The notes: generated from the letters alone by a model not told the origin. 64,000 nt of DNA from Pedobacter cryoconitis (GCF_014200595.1 NZ_JACHCG010000001.1:1736001-1800000), one strand, 5' to 3'. Shown: positions 36,703 through 47,044, counted from the first letter of the stretch. Program-made: numbers and translations.

Positions 36703-36825
36703 ATGGAAGGCAAGAAGTACGAGATATCATTTTGGAATAAGTATAAGAAATTCGCTACTACTGAAATATTAATGTATCTTATTATGATAATTGGTATAGG
36801 ATTAGGTATTATTTTTCTTATTTGA
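36703..36825 (+). CDS. 40-residue membrane protein
   Basis: Short ORF: MEGKKYEISFWNKYKK, then FATTE, then a hydrophobic helix ILMYLIMIIGIGLGIIFLI to the stop. Basic N-terminus inside, helix to the C-terminus, typical of a tail-anchored small protein. It starts 19 bases after the NlpC/P60 gene and ends before dnaQ. Its reading frame, gene-like spacing and clean topology support it, but I know no function. Confidence 0.55.
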   Translation: MEGKKYEISFWNKYKKFATTEILMYLIMIIGIGLGIIFLI

Positions 36826-36902
36826 AAATTAGTTTTCCCTGCCAGGGATTTAAATCGTATCATTGACTACACCATCTGACCATTAAAAAATTAAAAATAC
36901 TG

Positions 36903-37922
36903 ATGAAATTAAATCTAATCCGTCCTCTTGCTTTTTTTGATTTGGAAACCACAGGAATTAACGTTGGTTCTGATCGTATCGTTGAAATTGCAATTTTGAA
37001 AGCCATGCCAGATGGATCTGAGCTGGTAAAAACATTACGCGTCCACCCGGATATGCCGATCCCTTTGCAATCTTCACTGATTCATGGAATTTACGACAAG
37101 GATATTGCTGATGCGCCTAAGTTTAATGAAGTAGCAGCAGAAATTGCTGAGTTTATAGGTGATGCGGATCTTGCAGGTTACAATTCTAATCGTTTTGATA
37201 TTCCTGTTTTACTGGAAGAATTTTTACGTGCGGGTGTAGATTTTGACATGACCGGAAGAAGATTTGTAGATGTACAGAATGTGTTTCACCAGATGGAGCA
37301 GCGTACTTTGCGTGCAGCTTACAAATTCTACTGTGATCAGGATATTATCAATGCACACTCAGCAGAAGCAGATATAAAAGCAACTTACCATGTTTTGCTT
37401 GCACAGCTTGACCGATATGAAAATGTAGATTTTGAAGATAAACAAGGTAATATCTCTCAGCCGGTTAAAAATGATGTAGAGGCACTTCATGCTTTTACAA
37501 ACATGAACAAGCCTGTTGACTTTGCAGGCAGAATGGTGTTCAATGAAAATGGGGAAGAGGTGTTTAATTTCGGAAAGCATAAAAATAAAACTGTAGAGCA
37601 GGTATTTGATACTGAGCCAAGTTATTATGCGTGGATGAAACAGGGAGATTTTCCTTTATACACTAAAAAGAAACTGGAAGAGATCTGGACACGCTGGAAT
37701 AAGAAAAAGGAATTGAGCAGAGCGGCAAAAATGCCGGCAACGCCAAAACCAGCAGAAGCGGCAGGTAATCCTGTAAAACCTAAACCTGCGGCGGCACAAC
37801 CAAGGCCTCAACAGGCAGCAGGACAACCAAGACAACCCGCTCCACAACCTAAAAAAGAAAAACCAGCAGTTAATGTTACTCCGGACATGCTGGAACAGTT
37901 AAAAATGAAATTCGGTAAATAG
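36903..37922 (+). CDS. DnaQ-type 3'-5' exonuclease
   Basis: 339-aa protein with an N-terminal DEDDh exonuclease domain (about 8-170): ExoI FFDLETTGINVG, ExoII YNSNRFDIPVL and ExoIII HSAEADIKATYHVL. It is followed by a DUF3820-like segment FGKHKNKTVEQVF near residue 220. A low-complexity Pro/Ala/Gln/Lys tail (about 275-325) ends in the helix PDMLEQLKMKFGK. It could be the proofreading epsilon subunit or a separate exonuclease; the extra C-terminal parts favour the latter. Confidence 0.87.
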   Translation: MKLNLIRPLAFFDLETTGINVGSDRIVEIAILKAMPDGSELVKTLRVHPDMPIPLQSSLIHGIYDKDIADAPKFNEVAAEIAEFIGDADLAGYNSNRFDIPVLLEEFLRAGVDFDMTGRRFVDVQNVFHQMEQRTLRAAYKFYCDQDIINAHSAEADIKATYHVLLAQLDRYENVDFEDKQGNISQPVKNDVEALHAFTNMNKPVDFAGRMVFNENGEEVFNFGKHKNKTVEQVFDTEPSYYAWMKQGDFPLYTKKKLEEIWTRWNKKKELSRAAKMPATPKPAEAAGNPVKPKPAAAQPRPQQAAGQPRQPAPQPKKEKPAVNVTPDMLEQLKMKFGK

Positions 37923-37927
37923 CCAGC

Positions 37928-37960
37928 AAAACCTGCATATGATGAATATGCAGGTTTTTT
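37928..37960 (+). terminator. Intrinsic terminator after the exonuclease gene
   Basis: AAAACCTGCATAT and ATATGCAGGTTTT flank a 5-base loop, with a T-run following. It starts six bases after the stop. Confidence 0.9.
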
Positions 37961-37987
37961 ATAAAAGGGAAAATAAAATATATACTA

Positions 37988-39853
37988 ATGAAAAAAATAA
38001 CAATGCTCAGTCTCTTCAGTATGATAGGTCTGAGCGTTTTTGCGCAACAGGGTTTGCCGGTTCCTGCGGGTATTCAACAGGCTTACAACAAAGGAACAAG
38101 AGCTGTGAATGGGAAACCAGGATTAAAATACTGGCAGAATACAGCAGATTACGATCTGAAAGTAGATTTTGATCCTGTGTCGGGATTACTAAAGGGTACA
38201 GTTGATGTCATTTATAAGAATCAAAGTCCTGATACGTTGAAAGAGGTTTGGTTTAAGTTGTATCCAAATTTATATAAGCAGGGTAGTCCGCGTGCAAGTA
38301 AGGTTGCGGACAGAGATCTGGGCGAAGGAGTTAAAATTGGTTCCATGTCTATTAATGATAAAACAGTTGCTGCCGATGCACTTCAAATTGACGGAACAAA
38401 TATGCATACTTCCATTGCTGCACTGGCTCCGGGAAGAAGTATAAAAGTTAAAATCGCTTATCAATATACGTTGAACAGAGGTTCTCATAACAGGACTGGT
38501 ATGGTAGATGAAGGTTCTTATTTTGTAGCCTATTTCTTCCCGCGTATTACAGTTTATGACGATATAGATGGGTGGAACAAGTATCCTTATCTTGGAGATG
38601 CGGAGTTCTACAATGACTTTTGTACTTTCAAAGCTGCGGTAACGGTGCCTAAAAACTATGTGATCTGGGCAACGGGAGATCTGATGAATGCTAAAAGTGT
38701 GTTTCAGAAGAAAATTGCTGATAAGCTAGCCTTAGCTGAGCAGGCAGACAGCGTAGTCAATGTAATCAATGAGAATGACCTGGCCACGCAGACTATAACT
38801 AAAAACCAGGATTTTAATACCTGGAAATTTGAGGCGAAAAATGTAACTGACTTTGTTTTTGCAACCAGTAACCATTATTTGTGGAAGTCAACGAGTTTAG
38901 TGGTTGATCCGAAAACCAATAGAAGGACACGTGTAGATGCAGCGTTTAATCCAGGTCACAAAGATTATTATGAAGTAATAGATTTTGCGCGTAAATCTGT
39001 ACATGCAATGAGTTATGAGTTCCCGAAATGGCCATATCCTTATGCGCATGAAACGATCTTTGACGGGCTTGATCAGATGGAATATCCAATGATGGTAAAT
39101 GATAACCCTGTTGAAAAGCGCGAGAATTCAATTACGCTGACTATCCATGAGATTTTTCATACGATGTTCCCTTTTTACATGGGAACCAATGAAACAAAAT
39201 ATGGCTGGATGGACGAAGGATGGGCAACAATAGGAGAATGGTTAATTTCTCCGATGATAGACTCCACTATGGTAGATGAATATGGTATACAACCTACAGC
39301 ATTTACCTCTGGTACAAAAAATGATACGCCTATTATGACCCTTACGCCAGATCTGGTGGGTTCAGGTTCTTTTACCAATTCTTATCCTAAGCCTGCTTTA
39401 GGTTATCTGTTTGTAAAGGATTATCTGGGTGATGAATTGTTTACCAAAGCATTGCATAATTATATTGAACAATGGAACGGTAAACACCCGATGCCATTTG
39501 ATTTCTTTTACAGCATGAACGAAGGTTCTGGTAAAAATATGGATTGGTTCTGGAACAGATGGTTTTTTGGCGAAGGGGATATCGATCTGGGGATTACTGG
39601 TGCAGATAAAACTGCTGACGGTTATGTTTTCAAAATAGAGAATAAAAGTCTTAAACCACTTCCTGTTGACCTGACTTTAACTTATGATGATGGTTCTACT
39701 GAAAAAGCGCATTGGAATATCGGTGTCTGGGAGAAACCTGAATTGAATATTTCTCTTCCATTCAAGACCAGTAAAAAAATAAAGAAAGCTGTGCTTGGAA
39801 GTACTTATGTACCGGATAAAAACGACTATAATAACATAATATTTGTTAAATAA
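37988..39853 (+). CDS. M1 family metallopeptidase (exported)
   Basis: 621-aa secreted zinc aminopeptidase-like protein with a signal peptide (1-20, ending VFAQ). It has an M1 N-terminal beta domain, the substrate-binding GLDQMEYPMMV (in place of GxMEN) at about 360, and the zinc site HEIFHTMFPFYMGTNETKYG (HExxH) followed by WMDEG with the third ligand Glu. A C-terminal beta domain lies after about 525. It probably processes peptides in the periplasm or outside. Confidence 0.93.
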   Translation: MKKITMLSLFSMIGLSVFAQQGLPVPAGIQQAYNKGTRAVNGKPGLKYWQNTADYDLKVDFDPVSGLLKGTVDVIYKNQSPDTLKEVWFKLYPNLYKQGSPRASKVADRDLGEGVKIGSMSINDKTVAADALQIDGTNMHTSIAALAPGRSIKVKIAYQYTLNRGSHNRTGMVDEGSYFVAYFFPRITVYDDIDGWNKYPYLGDAEFYNDFCTFKAAVTVPKNYVIWATGDLMNAKSVFQKKIADKLALAEQADSVVNVINENDLATQTITKNQDFNTWKFEAKNVTDFVFATSNHYLWKSTSLVVDPKTNRRTRVDAAFNPGHKDYYEVIDFARKSVHAMSYEFPKWPYPYAHETIFDGLDQMEYPMMVNDNPVEKRENSITLTIHEIFHTMFPFYMGTNETKYGWMDEGWATIGEWLISPMIDSTMVDEYGIQPTAFTSGTKNDTPIMTLTPDLVGSGSFTNSYPKPALGYLFVKDYLGDELFTKALHNYIEQWNGKHPMPFDFFYSMNEGSGKNMDWFWNRWFFGEGDIDLGITGADKTADGYVFKIENKSLKPLPVDLTLTYDDGSTEKAHWNIGVWEKPELNISLPFKTSKKIKKAVLGSTYVPDKNDYNNIIFVK

Positions 39854-39872
39854 GCTCATTTGAGCTCAATCC

Positions 39873-40820
39873 TTAACTTTCATCAGGAATCTGCCTGATG
39901 AAATCAATATTGCGGGTTAAGCCTTTAAACTTAGTCCGCTTTACTGCCGAATTCTTAAAGATCTGTTTAAATACATCTTCGGTAATGTCCAGCCAGTCTT
40001 CTTTTTTCATCGTCAGTAAATTTTCATTAGGCTTGAATTGTGGTTCGGTATGAGGAACTGAAAATCTGTTCCAGGGACAAACATCCTGACAAATATCACA
40101 GCCAAACATCCAGTTCTCCATTTTATTGTCAAAGCTTTTAGGGATTTCCTCTCTGAGCTCGATCGTAAGATAAGAGATACATTTAGTCGCATCGATGATA
40201 AAAGGAGATAAGATCGCATCTGTTGGGCAGGCGTCGATACATTTGGTACAGGTACCACAATGGTCAGTGGCAAAAGGTTGATCATAAACCAGGTCGAGGT
40301 CAATGATCAATTCTGCCAGAAAGAAGAATGAGCCGCTTTTTTTACTGATGATATTGCTGTTTTTACCAATCCAGCCGATACCCGCACGTTTCGCCCAGGC
40401 TCTGTCCAGTACGGGTGCAGAATCCACGAAAGCTCTTCCGCTTACTTCACCTATGTTTTCCTGAATAAAATTGAGCAATAAGAATAACTTATCTTTAATT
40501 ACAGTGTGATAGTCTGCTCCATAGGCATATTTAGAGATTTTCGGTGCATCGGGATCTGTTTGCTGCTCCTGGGGAAAATAATTTAGAGTCAGAGAGATCA
40601 CAGATTTTGCATCGTCTACCAATAACGTAGGATTCAACCTCTTGTCAAAGTGATTTTCCATATAGCTCATTTGTCCGTGACGATTGTCTTTGAGCCATTT
40701 TTCTAATCTTGGAGCTTCTTCTTCGAGGAAACCTGCTTTAGCAATACCGCATTGCATAAAGCCCAGTCTGAGAGCTTCATCTTTAATGAGTTGACTATAT
40801 TTTGCAGGATTGTTGTACAT
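39873..40820 (-). CDS. queG: Epoxyqueuosine reductase
   Basis: 315-aa cobalamin- and Fe-S-dependent enzyme for the last step of queuosine tRNA modification. N-terminal [14 protein letters not shown] and [13 protein letters not shown], the catalytic Asp region [19 protein letters not shown] near 130-150, and two 4Fe-4S motifs, [15 protein letters not shown] and [11 protein letters not shown]. Slightly shorter than E. coli QueG (379 aa), lacking the C-terminal HEAT repeats. Its -7 box lies so close that the transcript would be nearly leaderless. Confidence 0.95.
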   Translation of the reverse strand: MYNNPAKYSQLIKDEALRLGFMQCGIAKAGFLEEEAPRLEKWLKDNRHGQMSYMENHFDKRLNPTLLVDDAKSVISLTLNYFPQEQQTDPDAPKISKYAYGADYHTVIKDKLFLLLNFIQENIGEVSGRAFVDSAPVLDRAWAKRAGIGWIGKNSNIISKKSGSFFFLAELIIDLDLVYDQPFATDHCGTCTKCIDACPTDAILSPFIIDATKCISYLTIELREEIPKSFDNKMENWMFGCDICQDVCPWNRFSVPHTEPQFKPNENLLTMKKEDWLDITEDVFKQIFKNSAVKRTKFKGLTRNIDFIRQIPDES

Positions 40821-40829
40821 TTTTCACCG

Positions 40830-40837
40830 CAAAGGTA
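40830..40837 (-). promoter_or_regulatory. -7 box immediately before queG
   Basis: On the minus strand TACCTTTG, a full match to TAnnTTTG, ending only nine bases from the queG ATG. Transcription would start about 3-6 bases before the ATG. No clear -33 TTTG is seen at 19 bases. Confidence 0.5.
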
Positions 40838-41045
40838 CGCTTCTGTTGCCTATAAAAAAATTGATGTATAGTGTTAGTATGCATGGAAGAACTGCTTTTT
40901 GTGTCAGATGGCCCTATGAAATGAGCTTTTTAAGCCATAAGTTGGTGCAATAAAAATACAAAAAGGAGAAAGCCGAAAATCCTTAAAAGAGTAGGTTTAA
41001 ATTAAAGTTTTTGATACTTTTTGATAAATAAAAGTATTATTGATT

Positions 41046-41309
41046 ATGGCTAATTCCTGGTATGCTTATTTAGGTGGAGATGTAACTTTGATATCAAGTT
41101 ACAGAAGAACAAGTGTAGTGCCAACCTTTAAAAAAGATGGTAATACACTATCAGCAGTTTATTTACCTGATGCTGAAGATGAAGAGGGCAATGTAACCAG
41201 TGTTTATCCTGCTTATATTCCTTCCAGTGCATTGGATTATATTGCAGAAGCACTGATAACCGGACGATCACAGTCCTCAGATAGTCAACCTTATGTTTGT
41301 TTAAGATAA
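41046..41309 (+). CDS. Hypothetical 87-residue protein
   Basis: Unrecognised protein. It begins MANSWYAYLGGDVTLISSYR and continues as a small, mostly beta-looking acidic domain (PDAEDEEGNVTSVYPAYIPSS) to a helix YIAEALITG and a polar tail. No signal or membrane helix. ATG at 41046 preferred over TTG at 41040. A TTTTTGATA direct repeat in tandem lies about 40 bases upstream. No partner genes point to a function. Confidence 0.55.
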   Translation: MANSWYAYLGGDVTLISSYRRTSVVPTFKKDGNTLSAVYLPDAEDEEGNVTSVYPAYIPSSALDYIAEALITGRSQSSDSQPYVCLR

Positions 41310-41433
41310 ATTTGGCGCTGAAAAAAGATAGTTGGAAAATAGCGTGTCCTGCTTTAGAGGAAACTTTTAAGTCTTTTCTTTGTTATCCATGTATCAAACT
41401 AAACTAATTGAATTTAACTTAACACTGTCAATT

Positions 41434-41643
41434 ATGGAAAATACAGAATCTGATTTCAAAGAAAATCCAGAAAATAATCCCAGAGAAGTAGAGACTGATT
41501 ATCCAAAACATCAGGATGACCCGGGACCATCACCGCAGGCTGTAAACGAAGATAACGATAAAGGAGCAGGACCAGTAATCAAATGGGGTGTGCCCATTAT
41601 TATACTGATCCTGCTCATTTATTGGTTGTTTTTACGTAAATAA
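41434..41643 (+). CDS. Small tail-anchored acidic membrane protein
   Basis: 69-aa protein from the ATG at 41434: a polar, acidic, Pro/Asn-rich N-terminal part (about 1-45) and a C-terminal helix VPIIILILLIYWLFLRK. The frame is open upstream to 41380, but that N-terminus is less gene-like. It probably sits in the inner membrane with the acidic part in the cytoplasm. Function unknown. Confidence 0.5.
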   Translation: MENTESDFKENPENNPREVETDYPKHQDDPGPSPQAVNEDNDKGAGPVIKWGVPIIILILLIYWLFLRK

Positions 41644-41650
41644 TTTTTTG

Positions 41651-43159
41651 TTACTTAAGTAATTTGACTTCATACAAATCAGTACGACGGTCTTTCAATA
41701 TTTTAACTGTACCAAAATGGTGCAATTCATCTAGTAAATGCAGGTCTACGTCTACAACAAGCATCATTTCGGTGTTTGGCGTAGTTTCTGCCTTTACCGC
41801 GTTTGTTGGAAAAGCGAAATCTGATGGGGTAAATACCGCAGACTGCGCAAATTGTATATCCATGTTATTTACCTTCGGCAGGTTACCTACGCAACCTGCT
41901 ATAGCCACATAACACTCATTTTCTATTGCTCTGGCTTGCGCGCATCTTCTAACCCTGGTATAGCCATTTTGCGTATCAGTCAGGAAAGGGACAAACAGGA
42001 TCTGCATTCCCTGGTCAGCATAAATTCTGCTTAATTCCGGGAATTCAACGTCATAACAGATCAGGATACCTATTTTACCACAATCTGTATCAAATACCTG
42101 GATCTTATCACCACCCACCATACCGTAGTATTTAAGTTCGTTTGGCGTAATATGAATCTTTCTGTATTCCTCAGTTTTTCCACTTCTATGGCACAGATAA
42201 GTCGCATTATACAACTTATTGTTCTCTAAAATTGGCATACTGCCCGAAATAACATTCACATTATAAGAAACTGCGTAACTCTGGATTTTCTCTACGATTT
42301 CCGGAGTAAGCTCAGCCAGCTTGCGCATAGCTTCCATTTCTGGCAAATGATTATAAGGTTGTAATAATGGGGTATTAAAAAGTTCGGGGAACATGATAAA
42401 ATCAGATTTGTAACCACTTACAGCGTCTACAAAAAACTCCACCTGTTCATAAAAGGCATCCATATCCGGGAAAAGCCTCATTTGCCACTGCACTAATCCA
42501 ATTCTGATTGTTTTAGCCGAACGTGCTGAAGCATCTACACCTTGATAATAAATATTGTTCCATTCAATTAATGTGGCGAATTCTTTGGATTCATGATCTC
42601 CCGGAAGATAATTCTTTAATACTTTTCTGACGTGAAAGTCATTGGATATCTGAAAAGTAAGGGTAGGATCATAGATCTCTTTAGCTTTAACTTTATCAAT
42701 ATACTGTCTTGGGCTCAATTGATCTGCATGTTCATGGTAACCTGGTATACGGCCGCCAGCAATGATACTTTTTAAATTAAGGCTTTCACAAAGCTCTTTT
42801 CTTGCTTCATATAACCTGCGGCCTAATCTCAACCCTCTGTATTCGGGAGAAACAAAGATCTCGATTCCGTATAAGGTATCTCCATTAGGATCATGCGTAG
42901 AAAAAGTATAGCCACCCGTAATCATTTGATAGGTATGTTTATCACCATACTGATCATAGTCTACGATTAATGCCAGTGAACAGGCTACTACTTTGTCATC
43001 TACAGCTATGCAGAGCTGACCTTCAGGAAATAGTTTAAGTAATTTGGCGATGGTTTGTTTGCTCCAGATTTGTCCGCCGAGGGTATCGTATGCCTGTAAC
43101 ATTGACTCTTTCAGGTCATCATAATCTTCCAGGGTCAGTTTTCTTGTTTCAATATTCAT
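41651..43159 (-). CDS. GNAT acetyltransferase fused to carbon-nitrogen hydrolase
   Basis: 502-aa fusion protein. Residues 1 to about 165 form a GNAT domain (SPEYRGLRLGRRLYEARKEL is the acetyl-CoA loop). Residues about 215-500 form a nitrilase-type hydrolase with the catalytic triad Glu in FIMFPELFN, Lys in YRKIHITPNE and Cys in GILICYDVEFPE. The N-terminal IETRKLTLEDYDDLKESM is the normal domain start. The same domain pair occurs in other bacteria, so the fusion is natural; the substrate is not known. Confidence 0.92.
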   Translation of the reverse strand: MNIETRKLTLEDYDDLKESMLQAYDTLGGQIWSKQTIAKLLKLFPEGQLCIAVDDKVVACSLALIVDYDQYGDKHTYQMITGGYTFSTHDPNGDTLYGIEIFVSPEYRGLRLGRRLYEARKELCESLNLKSIIAGGRIPGYHEHADQLSPRQYIDKVKAKEIYDPTLTFQISNDFHVRKVLKNYLPGDHESKEFATLIEWNNIYYQGVDASARSAKTIRIGLVQWQMRLFPDMDAFYEQVEFFVDAVSGYKSDFIMFPELFNTPLLQPYNHLPEMEAMRKLAELTPEIVEKIQSYAVSYNVNVISGSMPILENNKLYNATYLCHRSGKTEEYRKIHITPNELKYYGMVGGDKIQVFDTDCGKIGILICYDVEFPELSRIYADQGMQILFVPFLTDTQNGYTRVRRCAQARAIENECYVAIAGCVGNLPKVNNMDIQFAQSAVFTPSDFAFPTNAVKAETTPNTEMMLVVDVDLHLLDELHHFGTVKILKDRRTDLYEVKLLK

Positions 43160-43288
43160 GTGTGCGTTATTTTATAGCCAGTTATTGCTTATAAATAGTC
43201 ATTAAAACTAGCGGTAAACAATAACTGGCATGAAAGGTATTTAATATAGCTGTTGCTACACATAAATGATGCCTCAAAAATATTTTTC

Positions 43289-44311
43289 TTAAAATAATTT
43301 ACCAGACTGTGCCTGATATTGTCTTTTAAGGTGTTTGTAAGCCGCTTCTGTAACTTCTCTTCCGCGGGAAGTACGCATCATATAACCTTCCTGAATCAGG
43401 AAAGGCTCATATACTTCTTCTATTGTTCCTTCATCTTCACCAACAGCAGTAGCAATGGTTTTTAAACCAACCGGGCCGCCTTTAAATTTATCAATAATCG
43501 TCAGCAGGATCTTGTTGTCCATTTCATCCAGTCCGTGTTCGTCCACATTTAAAGCTGTTAAAGCGTATTTGGCAATAGTGGTGTCAATGGTGCCATTTCC
43601 TTTGATCTGTGCAAAATCTCTCGTCCTTCTCAGCAAAGCATTCGCAATCCTTGGTGTACCGCGGCTTCGTCGTGCAATTTCATAAGCACCTTCTTCTGTA
43701 ATCGGGGTTTTAAGGATTTCTGAAGAACGCAGTACGATTGTAGTCAGTAATTTAGCGTCATAATAAGCCAGTCTGGAATTGATACCAAATCTTGCTCTTA
43801 AAGGTGCAGTTAACAAACCCGAACGGGTAGTGGCACCAACCAATGTAAACGGATTTAATGTAATCTGAACAGAACGGGCATTAGGCCCGCTTTCCAGCAT
43901 AATATCAATTTTGAAGTCTTCCATAGCAGAATACAAGTATTCTTCTACCAGAGGGCTTAAACGGTGTATTTCGTCAATAAAAAGGATATCTCCGGTTTCC
44001 AGGTTGGTCAGAAGTCCTGCCAGATCACCCGGTTTATCCAGTACCGGGCCGGAAGTCACCTTAATACCAACACCCATTTCATTGGCGATAATATAAGAAA
44101 GCGTAGTTTTTCCTAATCCCGGGGGGCCGTGAAGTAATACATGGTCTAAAGGTTCGCCCCGCAGTTTAGCTGCTTTAACGAAAATCTTCAGATTCTCCAT
44201 GATTTTTTCCTGACCGGTAAAATCTTCAAAAGCCTGGGGACGCAGCACTTTTTCTATATCCCTTTCTATGGGAGATAAGCTTTCTGAAGAGGGATCAAGG
44301 TTTTCGTTCAT
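43289..44311 (-). CDS. ruvB: Holliday junction DNA helicase RuvB
   Basis: 340-aa AAA+ motor that drives branch migration with RuvA. Walker A is [10 protein letters not shown] (about 66-75), Walker B is LFIDEIHRL, sensor 1 is in LVGATTRSG, the arginine finger region RARFG, and the C-terminal winged helix [12 protein letters not shown]. Last gene of pdxH-hbd-ruvB, nine bases after hbd. Confidence 0.97.
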   Translation of the reverse strand: MNENLDPSSESLSPIERDIEKVLRPQAFEDFTGQEKIMENLKIFVKAAKLRGEPLDHVLLHGPPGLGKTTLSYIIANEMGVGIKVTSGPVLDKPGDLAGLLTNLETGDILFIDEIHRLSPLVEEYLYSAMEDFKIDIMLESGPNARSVQITLNPFTLVGATTRSGLLTAPLRARFGINSRLAYYDAKLLTTIVLRSSEILKTPITEEGAYEIARRSRGTPRIANALLRRTRDFAQIKGNGTIDTTIAKYALTALNVDEHGLDEMDNKILLTIIDKFKGGPVGLKTIATAVGEDEGTIEEVYEPFLIQEGYMMRTSRGREVTEAAYKHLKRQYQAQSGKLF

Positions 44312-44320
44312 GTGGTAAAG

Positions 44321-45211
44321 TTAAGATAAAAACTTAGCTGCTGGTTTCGCCTCTTTGACGCCCGCACTGTAATCATAAAATCCTTCTCCGGATTTTACTC
44401 CTTTTTTGCCTGCCATCACCATATTCACTAACAGCGGACATGGTGCATATTTGGCGTTGCCAAATCCTTTATGTAATACATTCATAATAGCCAGGCAGAC
44501 ATCAAGACCTATAAAATCTGCTAATTGCAGCGGCCCCATTGGGTGAGCCATACCCAATTTCATCACGGTATCGATCTCTGAAACGCCGGCAACACCTTCA
44601 AATAAAGTGTAGATAGCTTCATTGATCATGGGCATTAAAATACGGTTGGCTACGAATCCAGGATAATCGTTTACTTCAACAGGAGCTTTACCTAGTTTTT
44701 CTGATAAGCTCATTACCAATGCAGTAGTTTCGTCAGAAGTAGCGTACCCGCGAATCACTTCTACCAATTTCATCACTGGTACAGGGTTCATAAAATGCAT
44801 GCCAATTACCTTTTCTCCCCTGGTGGTTACTGAGGCAATATGGGTAATTGAAATAGAAGAGGTATTGCTTGCTAATATAGCTTCTGGTTTTGCATAGGCA
44901 TCAAGATCTCTGAAGATTTTTAACTTAAGCTCAAGATTTTCCGTAGCGGCTTCAACGATCAGATCAGCCTCGGCAACGCCCGGTTTTAAGTCTGTGAAAG
45001 TGGTTATGTTTTTTAATGTTCTGGCTTTATCTTCTTCAGTTATTGTCCCTTTATTTACTTGTCTGTCAAGGTTTTTGCTAACTGTATCTAATCCTTTGTT
45101 TAATGCCTCCTGGTTAATGTCAACCAGGTTTACCTGGTAGCCAAATTGTGCAAAAGTATGTGCGATACCATTTCCCATGGTACCAGATCCGATTACTGCT
45201 ATTTTAGTCAT
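44321..45211 (-). CDS. hbd: 3-hydroxybutyryl-CoA dehydrogenase
   Basis: 296-aa NAD-dependent 3-hydroxyacyl-CoA dehydrogenase. Dinucleotide loop VIGSGTMGNGIAHTFA, ILASNTSSISITHIA, the catalytic His in GMHFMNPVPVMKLVEVI at about 138, and DYPGFVANRILMPMINEA. Single-function size; acts in butanoate or beta-oxidation type metabolism. Between pdxH and ruvB with nine-base gaps on each side. Confidence 0.94.
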   Translation of the reverse strand: MTKIAVIGSGTMGNGIAHTFAQFGYQVNLVDINQEALNKGLDTVSKNLDRQVNKGTITEEDKARTLKNITTFTDLKPGVAEADLIVEAATENLELKLKIFRDLDAYAKPEAILASNTSSISITHIASVTTRGEKVIGMHFMNPVPVMKLVEVIRGYATSDETTALVMSLSEKLGKAPVEVNDYPGFVANRILMPMINEAIYTLFEGVAGVSEIDTVMKLGMAHPMGPLQLADFIGLDVCLAIMNVLHKGFGNAKYAPCPLLVNMVMAGKKGVKSGEGFYDYSAGVKEAKPAAKFLS

Positions 45212-45220
45212 TTTTTATGT

Positions 45221-45871
45221 TTAAGGTGCTAGTCTGTTAATTGTCCATACGCCGTTAACGCTGGTATAAGTGATCCGGTCGTGTAAACGGCTCGGGCGCC
45301 CCTGCCAGAACTCTATGTGTGCCGGCTTCAATACATAACCTCCCCAGTGTTCAGGACGCGGAACTTCTGTTTCCTGATAGGTTGCAGTCAATTCTTTTAC
45401 CCGCTCTTCTAAAATTTCCCTGTCTGGGATAACGGTGCTTTGTGGTGATGCGCTGGCTCCGATCTGGCTGCCTTTTGGGCGGGAGTGAAAATAAGCTGTA
45501 GAAGCTTCTGCTGTAGCCTTGGTTACTATACCTTCAATTCTGACTTGTCTTTCCAGTTCCGGCCAGAAAAACTGCATGGCAGCCTGTGGATTTTCCTGAA
45601 GGTCTTTACCTTTTTTACTGTTATAATTGGTAAAAAAAACAAAACCATCTTCATCAAATCCTTTTAAAAGGAGAATTCTGGAAGAAGGTTTGCCGGATAA
45701 GTCGGCTGTAGCCAAAGTCATTACATTGGGCTCATACAATTTAGCGTCTAACGCGTCTTTGAACCATTTTGCGAATTGTGCAATCGGATTTTTGTCGATA
45801 TCGGCCTCTGAAAGTTCAGCAGCGCGGTAATCTTGTCTTAGGTTTTGAATATTTTCTTTGGTCAACTCCAT
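45221..45871 (-). CDS. pdxH: Pyridoxamine/pyridoxine 5'-phosphate oxidase
   Basis: 216-aa FMN enzyme that makes PLP. The ATG at 45871 gives [20 protein letters not shown], the family start; the frame is open upstream to 45940 but would overlap the divergent yqgE gene. Motifs: [21 protein letters not shown] (FMN contact, core [13 protein letters not shown]), [16 protein letters not shown], and the C-terminal [13 protein letters not shown]. First gene of pdxH-hbd-ruvB. Confidence 0.95.
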   Translation of the reverse strand: MELTKENIQNLRQDYRAAELSEADIDKNPIAQFAKWFKDALDAKLYEPNVMTLATADLSGKPSSRILLLKGFDEDGFVFFTNYNSKKGKDLQENPQAAMQFFWPELERQVRIEGIVTKATAEASTAYFHSRPKGSQIGASASPQSTVIPDREILEERVKELTATYQETEVPRPEHWGGYVLKPAHIEFWQGRPSRLHDRITYTSVNGVWTINRLAP

Positions 45872-45921
45872 TTGACAAAAATAGTCTTTAGTTTTTTTAA
45901 AATTATAAGTAATTTTCCGAA

Positions 45922-46485
45922 ATGATAAGTCGATTAACACCCTCAGCCGGTAAACTTCTTGTTTCCGAACCTTTTTTAAATGATCCTAATTTCACCCGGT
46001 CGGTAGTGTTTCTGACCGAACACAGTGAACTGGGGACGCTTGGTTTTGTAATTAACCAGCCAAGCCTTCTTTTATTAGGAGAGTTGATTGAGGATATCGG
46101 CGGACCGGCTTTTCCGGTATGCTATGGTGGCCCGGTAGCTACAGATACAATCCACTTTATCCACCGCTGTCCTAAAAAGATCTCAGGCGGAGAGGAGATT
46201 GCCAAAGGGATTTTCTGGGGAGGGAACTTCGAGAGCTTCAGAGCCTTAATGGGTAAAGGAGAGCTGACTAAAGATGAGGTGAAAGTTTTTGTTGGCTATT
46301 CGGGCTGGGAGGGGCCTCAGCTTAAAGCAGAGATGGAAGAGAATACCTGGATTGTTTCCGATCAGTATGATGCTGACATGATATTTTCTGCTGATGAAGA
46401 GCAGCTGTGGAAAGAAGTAATTATCCATTTAGGGCCTAAATATGCGCATATCAGTAATTTTCCTAAAAACCCTAATTTGAACTGA
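45922..46485 (+). CDS. YqgE/AlgH family protein (DUF179)
   Basis: 187-aa cytosolic protein of the YqgE/AlgH family. It starts [20 protein letters not shown], with [21 protein letters not shown] (core LGFVINQP) near residue 47, [16 protein letters not shown], and the C-terminal [17 protein letters not shown]. The function is poorly known; AlgH has been linked to transcription. Divergent from pdxH, followed by a terminator. Confidence 0.93.
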   Translation: MISRLTPSAGKLLVSEPFLNDPNFTRSVVFLTEHSELGTLGFVINQPSLLLLGELIEDIGGPAFPVCYGGPVATDTIHFIHRCPKKISGGEEIAKGIFWGGNFESFRALMGKGELTKDEVKVFVGYSGWEGPQLKAEMEENTWIVSDQYDADMIFSADEEQLWKEVIIHLGPKYAHISNFPKNPNLN

Positions 46486-46510
46486 TCCGGTAATCATTAC
46501 TATAAAGGCA

Positions 46511-46550
46511 TAAAAAAATGCCCTGCTATAATTAGCAGGGCATTTTTTGT
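46511..46550. terminator. Bidirectional terminator between yqgE and purE
   Basis: AAAAAAATGCCCTGCTA and TAGCAGGGCATTTTTT form a strong stem with a short loop, A-run on one side and T-run on the other. It lies between the convergent yqgE and purE genes. Confidence 0.9.
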
Positions 46551-46555
46551 AGAGT

Positions 46556-47044
46556 TTAAGACTCTAACTCAGCAGCAGATTCTTCTACTTTTTTTCTCAA
46601 TTCATCTTTATATTCCTGCATTTTAACAGCTAATGTGCTATCAGCAGTAGATAAAATCTGTACGGCAAGCAAACCTGCATTTTTAGCTGCATTTAATGCT
46701 ACAGTAGCTACAGGAATCCCATTTGGCATCTGTAAAATAGATAAAATCGAATCCCAGCCATCAATACTATTAGAACTCTTTACAGGGACACCAATAACTG
46801 GTAAAACAGTAATTGATGCAACCATACCTGGTAAATGCGCAGCACCGCCAGCACCAGCGATAATAACCTTAATTCCTCTTGAAGCAGCTTCTTTCGCATA
46901 GCTGAACATTCTATCCGGTGTACGGTGTGCCGAAACAACCGTCATTTCAAACTCTACTCCAAATTCCTTTAAAATATCAGCAGCATCGTTCATGATATTT
47001 AAATCAGACTTGCTGCCCATAATTATGCCTACTTGTGCGCTCAT
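46556..47044 (-). CDS. purE: N5-carboxyaminoimidazole ribonucleotide mutase
   Basis: 162-aa class I PurE, which moves the carboxyl group of N5-CAIR to give CAIR in purine synthesis. [27 protein letters not shown], the substrate loop [17 protein letters not shown] and [22 protein letters not shown] (core [13 protein letters not shown]) are all present. Its ATG overlaps the purK stop by one base. Confidence 0.97.
   Translation of the reverse strand: MSAQVGIIMGSKSDLNIMNDAADILKEFGVEFEMTVVSAHRTPDRMFSYAKEAASRGIKVIIAGAGGAAHLPGMVASITVLPVIGVPVKSSNSIDGWDSILSILQMPNGIPVATVALNAAKNAGLLAVQILSTADSTLAVKMQEYKDELRKKVEESAAELES

Noticed and set aside
41040..41048. TTG-ATT-ATG double start, also seen at 14210-14218
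   Set aside because: In both cases the ATG two codons later is the simpler start; TTG was not used.
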